A stretch of DNA of 64,000 bases from Carposina sasakii (lineage: Eukaryota > Arthropoda > Insecta > Lepidoptera > Carposinidae): positions 680,728-744,727 of the forward strand of contig CP053149.1 of the NCBI GenBank assembly GCA_014607495.2, given 5' to 3'. Made by a program: the position numbers and the translations under genes. Below are positions 1 to 9,675 of the stretch, piece after piece. The notes beneath the pieces are model-generated. The model was not told the origin of the DNA, ran no database searches, and worked only from the letters and a program-made list of their open reading frames with translations. The first letter of the stretch is position 1. Each line of letters begins with the position of its first letter.

Positions 1-567
1 AAGCTACGGTACTGACCTTGGTTAGGCTATCGGAAAGTTTTTGTTTGCTGACGTCGACGATAAGCCCATAATATGAAAGAAAATCTACGCCGATTATGGC
101 TTTCGTGACGTCAGCAACCACGAAACGCCATGGGAAATTACGGCGTAGGCCCAAGTTTAAATTTAAATTTACATACCCGTAAGTATCGATAGCCGAACCA
201 TTGGCAGCACCGAGCTGATATGACGTTTTTGTACGGCACTCGCGGATCGCGGACACTGGGAACACACACACGTCACTTCCGGTGTCTATCAGGTATTCAG
301 TTTGTGATGCACGATCCCTGATGAAGAGGCGTCCGGTGGTGGAGCTGCGGACGTTCTGTGACGTCATCGCCGTGTGTCCGGCGAGTGAACGCGGTGACGG
401 CTGCACTTGTTCCGCGAAGTCCTGCGCCTCGGAAGAATCGGCGTGGGCGGGGGCGGCTGATGGTATCTGCCGCGCCTTGCGCGGTGATGATGGTCGGCTA
501 CGATGATCTCGTCGTAGATTTGTCATTGGTCTAGGTCGCTGTGCGCGCGCAGTAAGGTCACTCACTA
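1..567 (-). pseudogene. Retrotransposon pol fragment: aspartic protease domain
   Basis: The minus-strand frame is open from 567 down to base 1 and continues outside the window. It encodes the active-site motif YLIDTGSDVCVFP, followed by a beta-rich stretch and the flap-side motif AIIGVDFLSYYGLIVD, both typical of Ty3/Gypsy proteases. The 5' portion is rich in R, S, P and A, as expected for a gag-protease linker. A stop at 568-570 separates it from the gag start in the same frame, which fits an internal deletion of gag. Reverse transcriptase would follow but lies outside. The domain call is firm; loss of function is inferred from the missing gag. Confidence 0.8.
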
Positions 568-591
568 TCTAGTAGATGTGAGGGCCGCAAT

Positions 592-720
592 TTAACGCGT
601 CAGCACTTCGACCTGTGATAATGGCGATGATGGTGCCGGTGCGACGGTGATGGGTTGACTGTCGAGATGTTGGTGAGTCGTCCGGGCATGTGTAGGAACG
701 GCAGGTTTGCATTCCGCCAT
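592..720 (-). pseudogene. Truncated gag N-terminus
   Basis: The minus-strand ATG at 718-720 opens a 42-codon frame starting MAECKPAVP, rich in P, T, H and S, and ending at a TAA at 592-594. It lies about 70 bases after the primer-binding site, the usual place for a gag start. It shares its frame with the protease fragment below 567, with two stops between them. I infer that the gag body was deleted. Confidence 0.6.
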
Positions 721-790
721 TTTGATATGCGAATTCGTGCGCGTGGTGATGTTGAAGCACTTTCACTGTGTAGTAATGTTCGTGTCCTTT

Positions 791-803
791 GCGGGGTCAC
801 CAG
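791..803 (-). other. tRNA primer-binding site of the Gypsy relic
   Basis: The minus strand reads CTGGTGACCCCGC, a primer-binding motif common in insect Gypsy-like elements. It lies between the candidate LTR and the gag start. Confidence 0.55.
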
Positions 804-810
804 TTTAGTG

Positions 811-1180
811 ATGACGTTGTTTGAGGTCACTAGGTAGGTTGTGGCGGCGTGAAGGAAACTTCAGTTTCAGCAGTAAATGAATGTATTACCACAACACAGA
901 AAGTCAGAAGGAGAAGAGTGAAAGTACACAAAGACAGAAGAAAGTTCACAGACACGAAAGTACATACACAACACATATATATATAAATAGGCCACCAGTG
1001 GCGTAGCGGCACTCGCGTATGTGGGTCGTCGCGGTACAGGGTGGCGTGGACTCTGCGTCACAGTCCTCGGACGACTGGAGGTACCAGCGCATGGGCAGCG
1101 TGGTGTGGCGCGATCACGTTCGGCGCCGTCAGCAGTTTTGCTGAACTACGGATATCGCGCGGCGTTGCTTGTGCGTTAAA
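811..1180 (-). repeat. Candidate 5' LTR of the Gypsy relic
   Basis: This is a GC-rich then AT-rich minus-strand segment with a TATATATATA tract (about 978-990) and a pyrimidine-rich stretch just before the primer-binding site, as in LTR U3-R-U5 regions. No second LTR is in the window, so both edges are estimates. Confidence 0.4.
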
Positions 1181-1430
1181 TATAGTGTTGCGAATGTATG
1201 ACTATGATGTGTGTAATGCTTGTCTTCTTGTAGGTGTACATATATATGAAATATAGTGTATCTGTTTAGTATTAATAAATATAAATACACATATAGATAT
1301 ATAAATATGTATCAGGTCACCTACAGTTCGGGCGTTTTGGAAAAGACTAGAATAATAATTATGCTTAAGTATAAAATGAGAAATATAGTTATTTTTACTA
1401 CCTATAGGGTAAGCTGAAATGTGCTTAAAT
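1181..1430. other. AT-rich spacer, no gene seen
   Basis: Short AT-rich sequence with scattered stops in all frames. No repeat match inside the window was noticed. Confidence 0.6.
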
Positions 1431-1530
1431 ACATACATAAAAATCACGCCTCTTTTCTAGTGGGATAGGCAGCGATCTCCACTTGCTCAGGTCCTGACAC
1501 ACCTCTTTCGCTTCATCTACTTTCATTATA
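1431..1530 (+). repeat. Retroposon fragment (ATCACGCCTCTTT family head)
   Basis: The stretch begins near ATCACGCCTCTTTTC and continues with GGGATAGGCAGCGA. The same opening recurs, more or less diverged, at 22065, 27425 (inverted) and 48322. It is a common lepidopteran interspersed repeat type; here only the head portion is present. Confidence 0.55.
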
Positions 1531-1601
1531 CTTTTGATGCTTAAATAAGATAATTTTATTTCACATTTACATCCACAATTATGTATGTTGAAATTCGTAA
1601 G

Positions 1602-1812
1602 AAATACCTAGCCTATTAAGGCTTTCACATAGAATAAAAAGTCTCCAGAAGGAGTCATCAAAGACAAATGTATGCCGAGTAGTGAAGCAAAAAACGAGGC
1701 AAAAATCCCGCATCTTCGGCACTTCTAACCCGAAAATTGTTACTAAATCGATAAATACTATCACTTTTTAGAGTTTTGCCCATATGCCCAAAAATAGGCT
1801 GAATGTGACTCA
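1602..1812 (+). repeat. Interspersed repeat, inverted partner at 28440-28672
   Basis: About 200 bases here match the reverse complement of 28440-28672, including the GCATCTTCGGCACTTCTAAC and GCCCATATGCCCAAAAATAG words. No coding potential and no terminal structure were identified. The two copies lie 27 kb apart in opposite orientation. Confidence 0.75.
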
Positions 1813-2252
1813 TAAAGGGGAGAAATAAAATCCAACTAGGTCAATTTGACCGACTAAAAGTTGCTTAAAAAATGTGCGTGGTCACGGGTTCTGGGACTTA
1901 TTATTCTATGGGCTTTCACCAGATTTTAATTATAATTAACATAGACGACTTGGCTTGAATTAGTCATTGATCATGTACATCTCACCCCGCTGTACTAAAC
2001 TTGGCTGTGAGACCTCCTTTATGATCCTGCAATGCTGGTTGACGTTTTGGGAACCTAGCCATGTGGGCGACACAGGCTACTTAAAAAATGTTAGAAAAGA
2101 AAAGAGCCTATCTCAGAAAGATAAAGGTAATGGGCGGCTTATTATTTTTTATTCATAGGACAGCATATTATCAGAATATAGACAAATATCGGCTATTGAT
2201 AGATTCGTAGGTACTGCGCTTCGTAGGCTACATTGACGATTACACTACTACA
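1813..2252. other. Spacer without identifiable gene
   Basis: AT-rich sequence. The 63-codon frame at 1967 has no recognisable motif and is treated as chance. Confidence 0.5.
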
Positions 2253-2280
2253 TCTATACTAATATTATAAAGCTGAAGAG

Positions 2281-2312
2281 TTTGTTTGTTTGTTTGTTTG
2301 TTTGTTTGTTTG
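2281..2312 (+). repeat. (GTTT)n microsatellite in Helitron 5' region
   Basis: About eight tandem GTTT units directly after the Helitron 5' terminal sequence, a frequent feature of lepidopteran Helitrons. Confidence 0.85.
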
Positions 2313-2574
2313 ATTGAACGCGCTAATCTCCGGAACTACTGGGTCGAATTAAAAAATTCTTTTTGTGTTGGATAGCCCATTTATCGAGGAAGGCTTTAGG
2401 CTATATATCATCACAGTGCGACCAATAGGGACGAAGAATAAGAGGAAAATGTGGAAAAAACGGGGAAAATTATTCAACTTTGGAGACTTCCGTTGCGTGC
2501 GCTGCGTAAACGGTTCAAGTTATCCAAAAAATATGTATGAAAGAATAAAATGACGTAGAAATGATATGAAAGAA

Positions 2575-3165
2575 AAAAATTGAAGGTCTAGACTGCCTGA
2601 TGCAGAACCCTTAGCAGCCCAGCTAAACTTTGAGAGATATGAAAATACCGTCTTAGGAAAAGTTGCTCAGCATGATAAGCACTTTCTAATAACGTAATAA
2701 AATTGAAGGTCTAGATAACCTGATGCAGAACCCTTAACAGCCCAGCTAAAATACCGTCTTAGGAAAAGTTATTCAACATTTTAAAAGAATTCAATTCCCT
2801 GTTAAGTTATCTTTTGCTGTAACAATTAATAAATCACAGGGGCAAACGTTTAAACACGTTGGAATTGACTTACGTCAAGACTGCTTTTCACACGGCCAAT
2901 TATATGTCGCGTTGTCAAGATCGGGTTGCGGAGAAAATCAGTATGTTCTTCTGCCACAAGAAAATAAAACAAAAAATATAATTTACGCAGAAGTACTTTA
3001 AAATATTTTATTCTGTTTGTTGACGCGGACGAATAACGTAATAAAATTGAAGGTCTAGATAACCTGATGCAGAACCCTTAACAGCCCAGCTAAATTTTGA
3101 GAGATATGAAAATACCGTCTTAGGAAAAGTTATTCAACATGATAAGCACTTTCTAATCTATACTA
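2575..3165 (+). repeat. Three copies of a Helitron 5' segment, one fused to a 3' segment
   Basis: A ~115-bp segment (AATTGAAGGTCTAGA... to GCACTTTCTAAT) occurs at about 2575-2691, 2692-2777 and 3034-3162. The middle copy lacks an internal stretch and is cut short at GTTATTCAAC. It is joined there to a 256-bp copy of the element's own 3' end (2778-3033), after which the third copy starts. The arrangement looks like template switching or a partial tandem duplication during rolling-circle copying. Confidence 0.85.
2778..3033 (+). repeat. 256-bp internal duplicate of the Helitron helicase 3' end
   Basis: This segment matches 9403-9658 over the same length, with no difference seen by eye. It covers the last ~74 helicase codons (motifs [11 protein letters not shown] and YVALSRSGC), the stop codon, and the 3' flank up to GACGCGGACGAA. 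It stops just before the second arm of the terminal hairpin and the CTAG-type end, so it carries no functional terminator. It cannot be translated as part of the main gene. Confidence 0.9.
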
Positions 3166-3297
3166 TTGACTCATTATAACCTGTATATCAATATTTAATT
3201 GTGAAATAAATTGTACCTTGACATAACTTAATATGAAGAAACAAATTAGAAGTTACTACAATAATTTTAAATTTTAAAATAGCTCTGCAATAAAATT

Positions 3298-3470
3298 GAC
3301 ACTCGCGTATGATGTCCAAGACACTGTGACCGGCGAGCGGGGGCGGCGGCGGCGGGCGAGGGGGTAGGCGTCACCGCCCACGCCTGCGTCTACGAGGTAC
3401 CATGCCGCGCGGCTCAGACGCGTGGTCGGCTCCCTACGGAACGGTTGAATGCAGCGTACTAAATTTTCAT
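3298..3470 (+). promoter_or_regulatory. GC-rich CpG-dense block in Helitron leader
   Basis: A sharply GC-rich stretch (GGCGGCGGCGGCGGGCGAGG) lies inside AT-rich Helitron DNA about 450 bases upstream of the Rep start. It could be the element's promoter or a captured host CpG-rich fragment. No start site can be shown. Confidence 0.35.
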
Positions 3471-3534
3471 TTCGTTTTCGCGATATATCGTTGTGTAATA
3501 AACACGTTTGTTATATATATTTATTTTGTGGTAG

Positions 3535-3860
3535 TTTTCTATTGTTGTTTTGGCTATACCTATCTCGTAGTATAACCTAATACTTAAGTTTTAATTTTCT
3601 TTGTTCTTTCTTTAATCTTAACTTTCGTTATAAATTTTCATTTTATAGTATTTTTATTTTGTTGTTTCGGCTTAGTTTTCTATTGTTGTTTCGGCTATAC
3701 CTATCTCATAGTGTAGTATAACCTAATACTTAAGTTTTAATTTCCTTTGTTCTTTCTTTTATCTTTACTTTCGTTATAAATTGTCATTTTATAGTATTTT
3801 TATTTTGTTGTTTCGGCTATATCTCATCGTGTAATAAAACCTAATACTTTTAAAGAAACT
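3535..3860 (+). repeat. Tandem repeat of ~140 bp, about 2.3 copies
   Basis: Units share GTTGTTTCGGCTATACCTATC, TATAACCTAATACTTAAG and TTTGTTCTTTCTTT. The third copy is diverged and runs into the Rep leader just before the ATG at 3917. Confidence 0.75.
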
Positions 3861-3916
3861 TTACGAAACACGGTTTCAATTTCTTCGTTCTTTCTTTTAT
3901 CTTTTTTGTAAACATA

Positions 3917-5206
3917 ATGCCTAGAAAAAGAACTCAGCTTTCACGACAGACAGCTACGGCAAAACGGCTGCGACTTTTGCGCAGCAATGAAACAGCGGAT
4001 GAAACTATGCATAGGTTGGCTACTCAACGAGCGATCAATGAACAAAACCGTGCTAGAGAATCTAGCGTTGAGCGTTCGCAGCGGTTGGCCTCACAAAATT
4101 TCCGAACTTCGGCAAACCGACAACGGGAATCAAGTGCTGAACGTTCCCAACGTTTGGCTTCACAGAATTCCAGAACTTTGGCAAACCGCGCACGGGAATC
4201 AAGTGTGGAGCGTTCCCAACGTTTGGCTTCACAGAATACCCGAACTTTGGCAAACCGTGAACGGGAATCAAGTGCTGAACGTTCCCAACGTTTGGCTTCA
4301 CAGAATTCACGAACTTTGGCAAACCGTGAACGGGAATCAAGTGCTGAACGTTCACAACGTTTGGCTTCACAGAATTCCAGAACTTTGGCAAACCGCGCAC
4401 GGGAATCAAGTGTGGAGCGTTCCCAACGTTTGGCTTCACAGAATACCCGAACTTTGGCAAACCGTGAACGGGAATCAAGTGCTGAACGTTCCCAACGTTT
4501 GGCTTCACAGAATTCACGAACTTTGGCAAACCGTGAACGGGAATCAAGTGCTGAACGTTCACAACGTTTGGCCTCACAGAATGCCCGAACTATGGCAAAC
4601 CGCGAACGGGAATCAAGTGCTGACCGTTCTCATCGATTAGCTCAGCAAAATGCACGATCAGCAAGGAATAGAACCCGCAGGCAACATAATTTATTGAATT
4701 CTGCATTTGCTTATGATTGTACTCTTGACTATGCTGAGCTTAATGATACTGATATTGGCAGAATGGATAAGATATGCAACTTATGCCAAGCAAAAAAATG
4801 GGTAGCTGAAGCTCCTGGACTATGTTGTAGTGGTGGCAAAGTAAATATACCTAAAATACCGGAACCAACATTAGTTTTTAAAGAATTGATATCAGGCTCA
4901 CATCCATCCTCAAAGCATTTTTTAAATCACTCAAGACAATATAATACACTTTTTCAGATGACTTCATTTGGAGCCAAAGAAATTCGTGAGGGAAACTTTA
5001 TGCCCACTTTTAAAGTCCAGGGTCAAGTTTATCATTTGATCGGTAATTTACTTCCAGCTGAAGGTGCACAACCAGAATTTTTACAAATATATTTTGTTTC
5101 TCATGCAGATCAGGTATCTTTGCGCTCAAATATAAACCCAACCTTGCAAACCGACCTTATCGACGCTCTACAAACGTATCTTCACGATCATCTATACATA
5201 GTATAA
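3917..5206 (+). CDS. Helitron Rep-helicase protein, N-terminal part (split by nested Helitron)
   Basis: The ATG at 3917 opens 429 codons, but only those up to 5190 belong to the original gene; the last few (LYIV-stop) are read from the inserted Helitron. Residues 1-45 are basic. Residues 47-253 are nine tandem 23-residue units of the RESSAERSQRLASQN type, likely helical and charged. From about 255, the region NSAFAYDCTLDY, the cysteine pair CNLCQAKKW, GLCCSGGKVNIP and TSFGAKEIREGNFMPTF match the conserved N-terminal region of insect Helitron Reps. The rest of the protein continues in frame at 5993 once the insert is discounted. As it stands this copy gives only a truncated protein without the HUH nuclease. 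Confidence 0.85.
   Translation: MPRKRTQLSRQTATAKRLRLLRSNETADETMHRLATQRAINEQNRARESSVERSQRLASQNFRTSANRQRESSAERSQRLASQNSRTLANRARESSVERSQRLASQNTRTLANRERESSAERSQRLASQNSRTLANRERESSAERSQRLASQNSRTLANRARESSVERSQRLASQNTRTLANRERESSAERSQRLASQNSRTLANRERESSAERSQRLASQNARTMANRERESSADRSHRLAQQNARSARNRTRRQHNLLNSAFAYDCTLDYAELNDTDIGRMDKICNLCQAKKWVAEAPGLCCSGGKVNIPKIPEPTLVFKELISGSHPSSKHFLNHSRQYNTLFQMTSFGAKEIREGNFMPTFKVQGQVYHLIGNLLPAEGAQPEFLQIYFVSHADQVSLRSNINPTLQTDLIDALQTYLHDHLYIV
4055..4675 (+). repeat. Nine 69-bp coding repeats in Rep N-terminus
   Basis: Nine exact-length 69-bp units encode 23 residues each. Units 2-4 and 5-7 have the same residue pattern and almost the same DNA, so a three-unit block of 207 bp was duplicated recently. 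Unit 9 is the most diverged. Because the unit is a multiple of three, other frames also stay open here and give spurious long ORFs on both strands. Confidence 0.92.
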
Positions 5207-5992
5207 AATGAAGTTGCGAAGGGCGCCCAAAATGTGTTTGTTACCTAGGATCTCAAAAACTACTATATCAATAGCTATGCGGTTTTCAATAATGGAAAGA
5301 AGACATTCCAGGGATTCTATAGGTGTATAATTTAGGTGTACCTACTTAAGAAATTATTAGAGTAATCGTAACAGTTATCAGACGGACGGAAGAAAAACGA
5401 GCTTTTTGGAGGCTTGCATTGCGTGCGCTGCTGAAATAACTCAAAATACAGAATAACAATGTATGGGGGAATTATTCTTCTCAAAAAGTTCTATAAAAAA
5501 GTCTGCGATAGCATATGTCTATCCTTTAAGGTTTAGCCACAATAACGATTTTAGTGGTGTTCAAGTTTAATTTACGAAATATCTTATTTTTCAATTACTC
5601 GATGTTCCTACCGACATAGACCAATAAACATAAAACAAAATGCATATCAAATTAAAGCTGATGAAATGAGGATTCCGAATATATACATATCATAACACTT
5701 TTATGTTAATATTAATACACAAGATGCATTTACAATGCCGAGGGCAGAGATGGCGGCGGCGGCGGCTGCGTTCCGTCGTTGTGTCAGTCGGTCGGTCCGC
5801 ATAGCACGACAGTGGCGGCGAGTGGCGGCGCGCGGCGGCGGCGACGGCGGTGGTGGGGGTGGGCTCATGTTGAGGTGCGCGACCCGAACGGGCAGACACG
5901 TGAGGGCAGACAACGTTGATGGTTGTGTCGAATTATAAACTACAGCTGTAAAAGTCGAATATCCGAGCGAAGCCGGAACCGCGGGCTGCTAG
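5191..5992 (+). mobile_element. Nested non-autonomous Helitron, 802 bp
   Basis: It begins with TCTATACATAGTATAAAATG right after a host A (5190) and ends with GCGGGCTGCTAG right before a host T (5993), the textbook Helitron boundaries. A short AGCC/GGCT hairpin precedes the end. No coding capacity was found. Its interior carries a GC-rich block (5727-5935). Removing exactly 802 bases returns the Rep gene to one continuous frame. The 3' end (GAAGCCGGAACCGCGGGC) differs from the host Helitron's, so it belongs to another family. Confidence 0.9.
5727..5935. other. GC-rich (GGC)n block captured in nested Helitron
   Basis: Repeated GGC triplets and many CpGs stand out against AT-rich flanks. Both strands are open for about 65-75 codons, with poly-A/G on one and poly-P on the other, which is compositional. 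Helitrons often carry host gene or promoter pieces, so a captured CpG-rich first exon is possible. No protein was recognised. Confidence 0.4.
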
Positions 5993-8900
5993 TAATACGT
6001 ATATTCAAAGTTTTAAATATAATCTCGAAAATAGACCAACGGATGATTTGAAACTTATTATTCATGCTGATGTGAAACCTCATAACGAGCATCGAGGTCG
6101 GTATAATGCACCCATAGTAGATGAAGTAGCTATTCTTTTGATAGATGAAGACAAAGGTCCCCGAGATATTGTGTTAAATGCGAGAGATGGTCGACTTCAA
6201 CGAGTTTCTGAAATTCATAGATCTTATGACCCACTTCAATATCCTTTACTGTTTCCCTTTGGAAATGACGGATACTGTATAAATATTCCACAGCAGAATA
6301 CTGCTGCTAGATCTAAAACTGTATCATGTATGCAGTTTTATTCCTTTAGACTCATGGTTAGAAGTAATGACTTTAACAGCATTCATTATTTCAAAGGGTT
6401 ATTCAACCAATATTGTGTTGATATGGCAGCAAAAATGATTACTGAGAGGCTTGACTTTATCAAAAGAAATCAAAAAAAATTGAGAGCAGAAGAGTACATT
6501 CATTTAAGAGATGCCGTGGTTAATGATGGCAATACAAACGCTTCTAACATTGGCCAGCAGATTATACTGCCGTCGTCATTTACAGGATCCCCCAGATACA
6601 TGAATGAGAAAAGTCAAGATGCCATGACATATGTCAGGAAGTTTGGAAGACCAGATCTCTTTATTACATTCACATGTAACCCCGAATGGCCAGAAATAAA
6701 AATTGAATTATTACCTGATCAAAATTCTTACGACAGACATGATTTGGTTTCTAGAGTATTTCATTTAAAACTCAAGAAAATGATAGACCTATTAACGAAG
6801 AAAAATATCTTTGGACCATCGAAAGCCTTCGTTTACAGCGTAGAATGGCAAAAAAGAGGTTTACCTCACGTCCACATTTTATTGTGGCTGGCGAACAAAG
6901 TACAACCAGATTCTATAGATGCAATAATATCGGCTGAAATACCTGATGAACAGCAAGATCCAATTCTTTATAATATTGTCATAAAAAATATGATACATGG
7001 TCCTTGCGGATTTCACAATCCTGCATCACCATGTATGAAAGAAAACATTTGTTCTAAAAAGTACCCAAGGCATTTTATTTCTGAAACACAAACCGGGGAT
7101 GACGGTTACCCAACTTACAGGCGCAGGCCTCCAGATAATGGTGGAAACACCGCAATAATTCGTGTCAAAGGTACAGAAATGAGCGTGGATAATAGGTGGG
7201 TTGTGCCATATAATCCAGTGCTATCACGAAGTTTCAATGCACACATTAACGTAGAGTTTTGTCAATCGGTCAAAGCTATTAAGTACATCTGTAAGTATAT
7301 TCATAAAGGCTCTGATCAAGCCACATTTTCTTTACAAAATAATAATGATGAAGTAGAAAAATATCTAAATGGTCGCTATATAAGTTCCTCAGAAGCGCTC
7401 TGGAGAATTTTCCAATTTCATATTCATGAACGTTTTCCGGCAGTAGTTCATTTAGCAGTTCATTTGGAAAATGGACAAAGAGTTTATTTTTATGATAATG
7501 AAAATCTCCAAGATCGCGTCAATAATCCTTCATCAACGACACTAACAGCGTTCTTTGATCTTTGTAAAAGAGACGATTTTGCAAAAACACTTTTGTATCA
7601 CGAAGTACCCCAGTATTACGTATGGGAAAGAAATTCATTTTCAAGAAGAAGACGTGGGCAAGATGTTGAAGGATATCCCGGTGTAAAAAAAGACACAACT
7701 TTAGGCCGTGTCTACAACATTCATCCAACACAAACTGAATGTTATTATTTAAGAATGTTACTGCAACATGTTCGCGGTCCAATGTCGTTTGAACATCTAA
7801 GGACCGTTAATGGTGTTATTTTCCAAACTTATCAAAGCGCTTGCAAGGAATTAGGTTTACTGGAGGGAGATGAACATTGGCAAAAGACCATGTCAGATGC
7901 TGTCATATCCGAGCCAGCCACAAAATTAAGAGAATTATTTACCATCATCCTCATATTTTGCCAGCCATCTGACCCCTTAGATTTATGGAACAAATTTCGC
8001 AATGATTTATGTGAAGATTTGTTAAACAGAATGCGTAATGAGAATCAGGATATGACATTAGCATATAGTGATGATATATACAATGTTGGACTTATCATAA
8101 TTGAAGATAAGATTCATGAGATTTGTGATAAGTCATTAACTGATTTTGGACTTCCTGCATCAAAAAGGAACAATTCACATAATAATTTGGATCCGTTAGA
8201 AGTAGCATTGCGAAAGCCGTATGATGTAAATGAATTAAATAATTATATTACTGAAAATGAACCGAAATTAGTAAATGACCAGGTGACGGCGTACAACCAT
8301 GTTATGAACAGTGTTCATTTTAATGAAGGAAAAATATTTTTTTTGGATGCTCCAGGTGGAACTGGCAAGACTTTCATTACTAATCTTATATTAGCAAAAG
8401 TTAGGTCTCAAGGAAAACTCGCTTTAGCTGTAGCGTCGTCAGGAATTGCCGCAACTTTATTAGCAGGTGGACGCACAGCTCATTCCACTTTTAAACTGCC
8501 TCTAACTGTTTCTTTACAGCAAGATAGCGTATGCTCTATTCGTAAAAATGGCCCTTTGGGAAAAGTTTTGCAAGACGTCAGTTTAATAATCTGGGATGAA
8601 TGTACCATGATCCATAGAGCTCATGTAGAGGCTCTAGATAGGACTCTTAGAGATATTAGAAACTGTGACAAAATCATGGGTGGTATTACTGTTATGTTTG
8701 CTGGGGATTTTCGACAAACTCTACCGGTAATAGTAAGAGGAACTAGAGCAGACATTGTAAAGTCTTGCCTTAAAAGTTCCCCGTTGTGGAAATTTGTTCA
8801 TACCTTAAAACTATCTACGAATATGAGAGCACATTTGGTGGGAGGTAGTACAAATTTTTCTTCAAAGTTACTTTTAATAGGAGACGGGAAAGTACCTCAT

Positions 8901-9626
8901 TTTGAAAATAAAATTGAAATTGATCGCGATTTAGGAGAAAGAGTGACTAGCATTGAGGAACTTATATCGAAAGTTTATCCTAATATTGTCGAAATAGAAA
9001 ATAAAGATTATCAATGGATGTGTCAAAGAGCAATATTGGCGGCGAGAAACAGTAGCGTTGACGAAATTAACAATCAAATTTTAACTAAACTTCCAGGAGA
9101 TACAGTTACCTACACATCTATCGATAATGTAATGGATCCAGAAGATGCGATCCATTACCCACAAGAGTTTCTTAATTCTTTAAACCTGAGTGGCCTTCCC
9201 CCACATTCCCTCAAATTAAAAATAGGTGCCCCAATAATTTTACTCCGAAACCTTAAACCACCAAATTTATGTAACGGAACCCGACTTCAAGTCAAATTTC
9301 TGCGTGATAACGTGATCGTTGCAATCGTTTTAACTGGTCCAGCAGTCGGTGAAACAGTGCTTATACCTCGGATTCCGATGATTCCAAATGATTTACCTTT
9401 TAATTTTAAAAGAATTCAATTCCCTGTTAAGTTATCTTTTGCTGTAACAATTAATAAATCACAGGGGCAAACGTTTAAACACGTTGGAATTGACTTACGT
9501 CAAGACTGCTTTTCACACGGCCAATTATATGTCGCGTTGTCAAGATCGGGTTGCGGAGAAAATCAGTATGTTCTTCTGCCACAAGAAAATAAAACAAAAA
9601 ATATAATTTACGCAGAAGTACTTTAA
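5993..9626 (+). CDS. Helitron Rep-helicase protein, HUH nuclease and PIF1-type helicase part
   Basis: The frame is open from the insertion point to the stop at 9624-9626; the first internal ATG is at 6048 (1192 residues from there). Residues counted from 6048: the Rep HUH motif GLPHVHILLW is near 272, and the two-tyrosine motif KYICKYIHKG is near 410, which together nick and rejoin single-stranded DNA. The superfamily-1 helicase follows: Walker A APGGTGKTF near 770, Walker B IIWDECTM near 850, FAGDFRQTLPV near 885, and C-terminal [11 protein letters not shown] and LYVALSRSG. No stop or frameshift was seen. Joined to 3917-5190, it makes a 1635-codon protein, a usual size for animal Helitron transposases. 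Expression is doubtful while the insert remains. Confidence 0.9.
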
Positions 9627-9639
9627 AATATTTTATTCT

Positions 9640-9675
9640 GTTTGTTGACGCGGACGAAGTCGCGGGCAACAGCTA
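9640..9675 (+). other. Helitron 3' terminal hairpin (rolling-circle terminator)
   Basis: GACGCGGACGAAGTCGCGGGC can form a hairpin with a GAA loop, followed by CAGCTAT where CTAG is expected. Similar ends close the short Helitrons at 10556, 31737, 39435 and (inverted) 48764. Confidence 0.75.

Larger units (their letters stand above)
1..1180 (-). mobile_element. Ty3/Gypsy LTR retrotransposon, 5' part, internally deleted
   Basis: Read on the minus strand, the order is a candidate LTR (about 1180 to 811, with a TATA-like tract near 978-990), a TGGTGACCCCG primer-binding site, a gag start codon at 720, and a retroviral-type aspartic protease running off the window start. Most of gag is missing: 42 gag codons end at a stop, and after a second stop the same frame continues as protease. 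The outer LTR edge and any target duplication cannot be placed. The element is presumably a non-functional relic. Confidence 0.75.
2253..9675 (+). mobile_element. Autonomous Helitron (rolling-circle transposon), near complete
   Basis: The left end is A followed by TCTATACTAATATTAT at 2253, the usual Helitron TC start. The right end is a hairpin GCGGACGAAGTCGCGGGC followed by CAGCTAT at about 9675, where CTAG is expected, so the last base is mutated or missing. Host A and T flank the element with no target duplication. Inside are a (GTTT)n tract, a rearranged 5' region, a GC-rich block, a ~140-bp tandem repeat and a HUH Rep plus PIF1-type helicase gene. A second Helitron interrupts the gene at 5191-5992. 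Confidence 0.88.

Noticed and set aside
3987..4640. Alternative 217-codon and antisense 171-codon ORFs in the Rep repeat region
   Set aside because: The 69-bp unit is a multiple of three and stop-free in several frames. Only the frame continuing into conserved Rep sequence is real.
5690..5938. Poly-alanine/arginine and poly-proline ORFs on both strands
   Set aside because: They reflect the GGC-rich block inside the nested Helitron; no domain and no conserved start.
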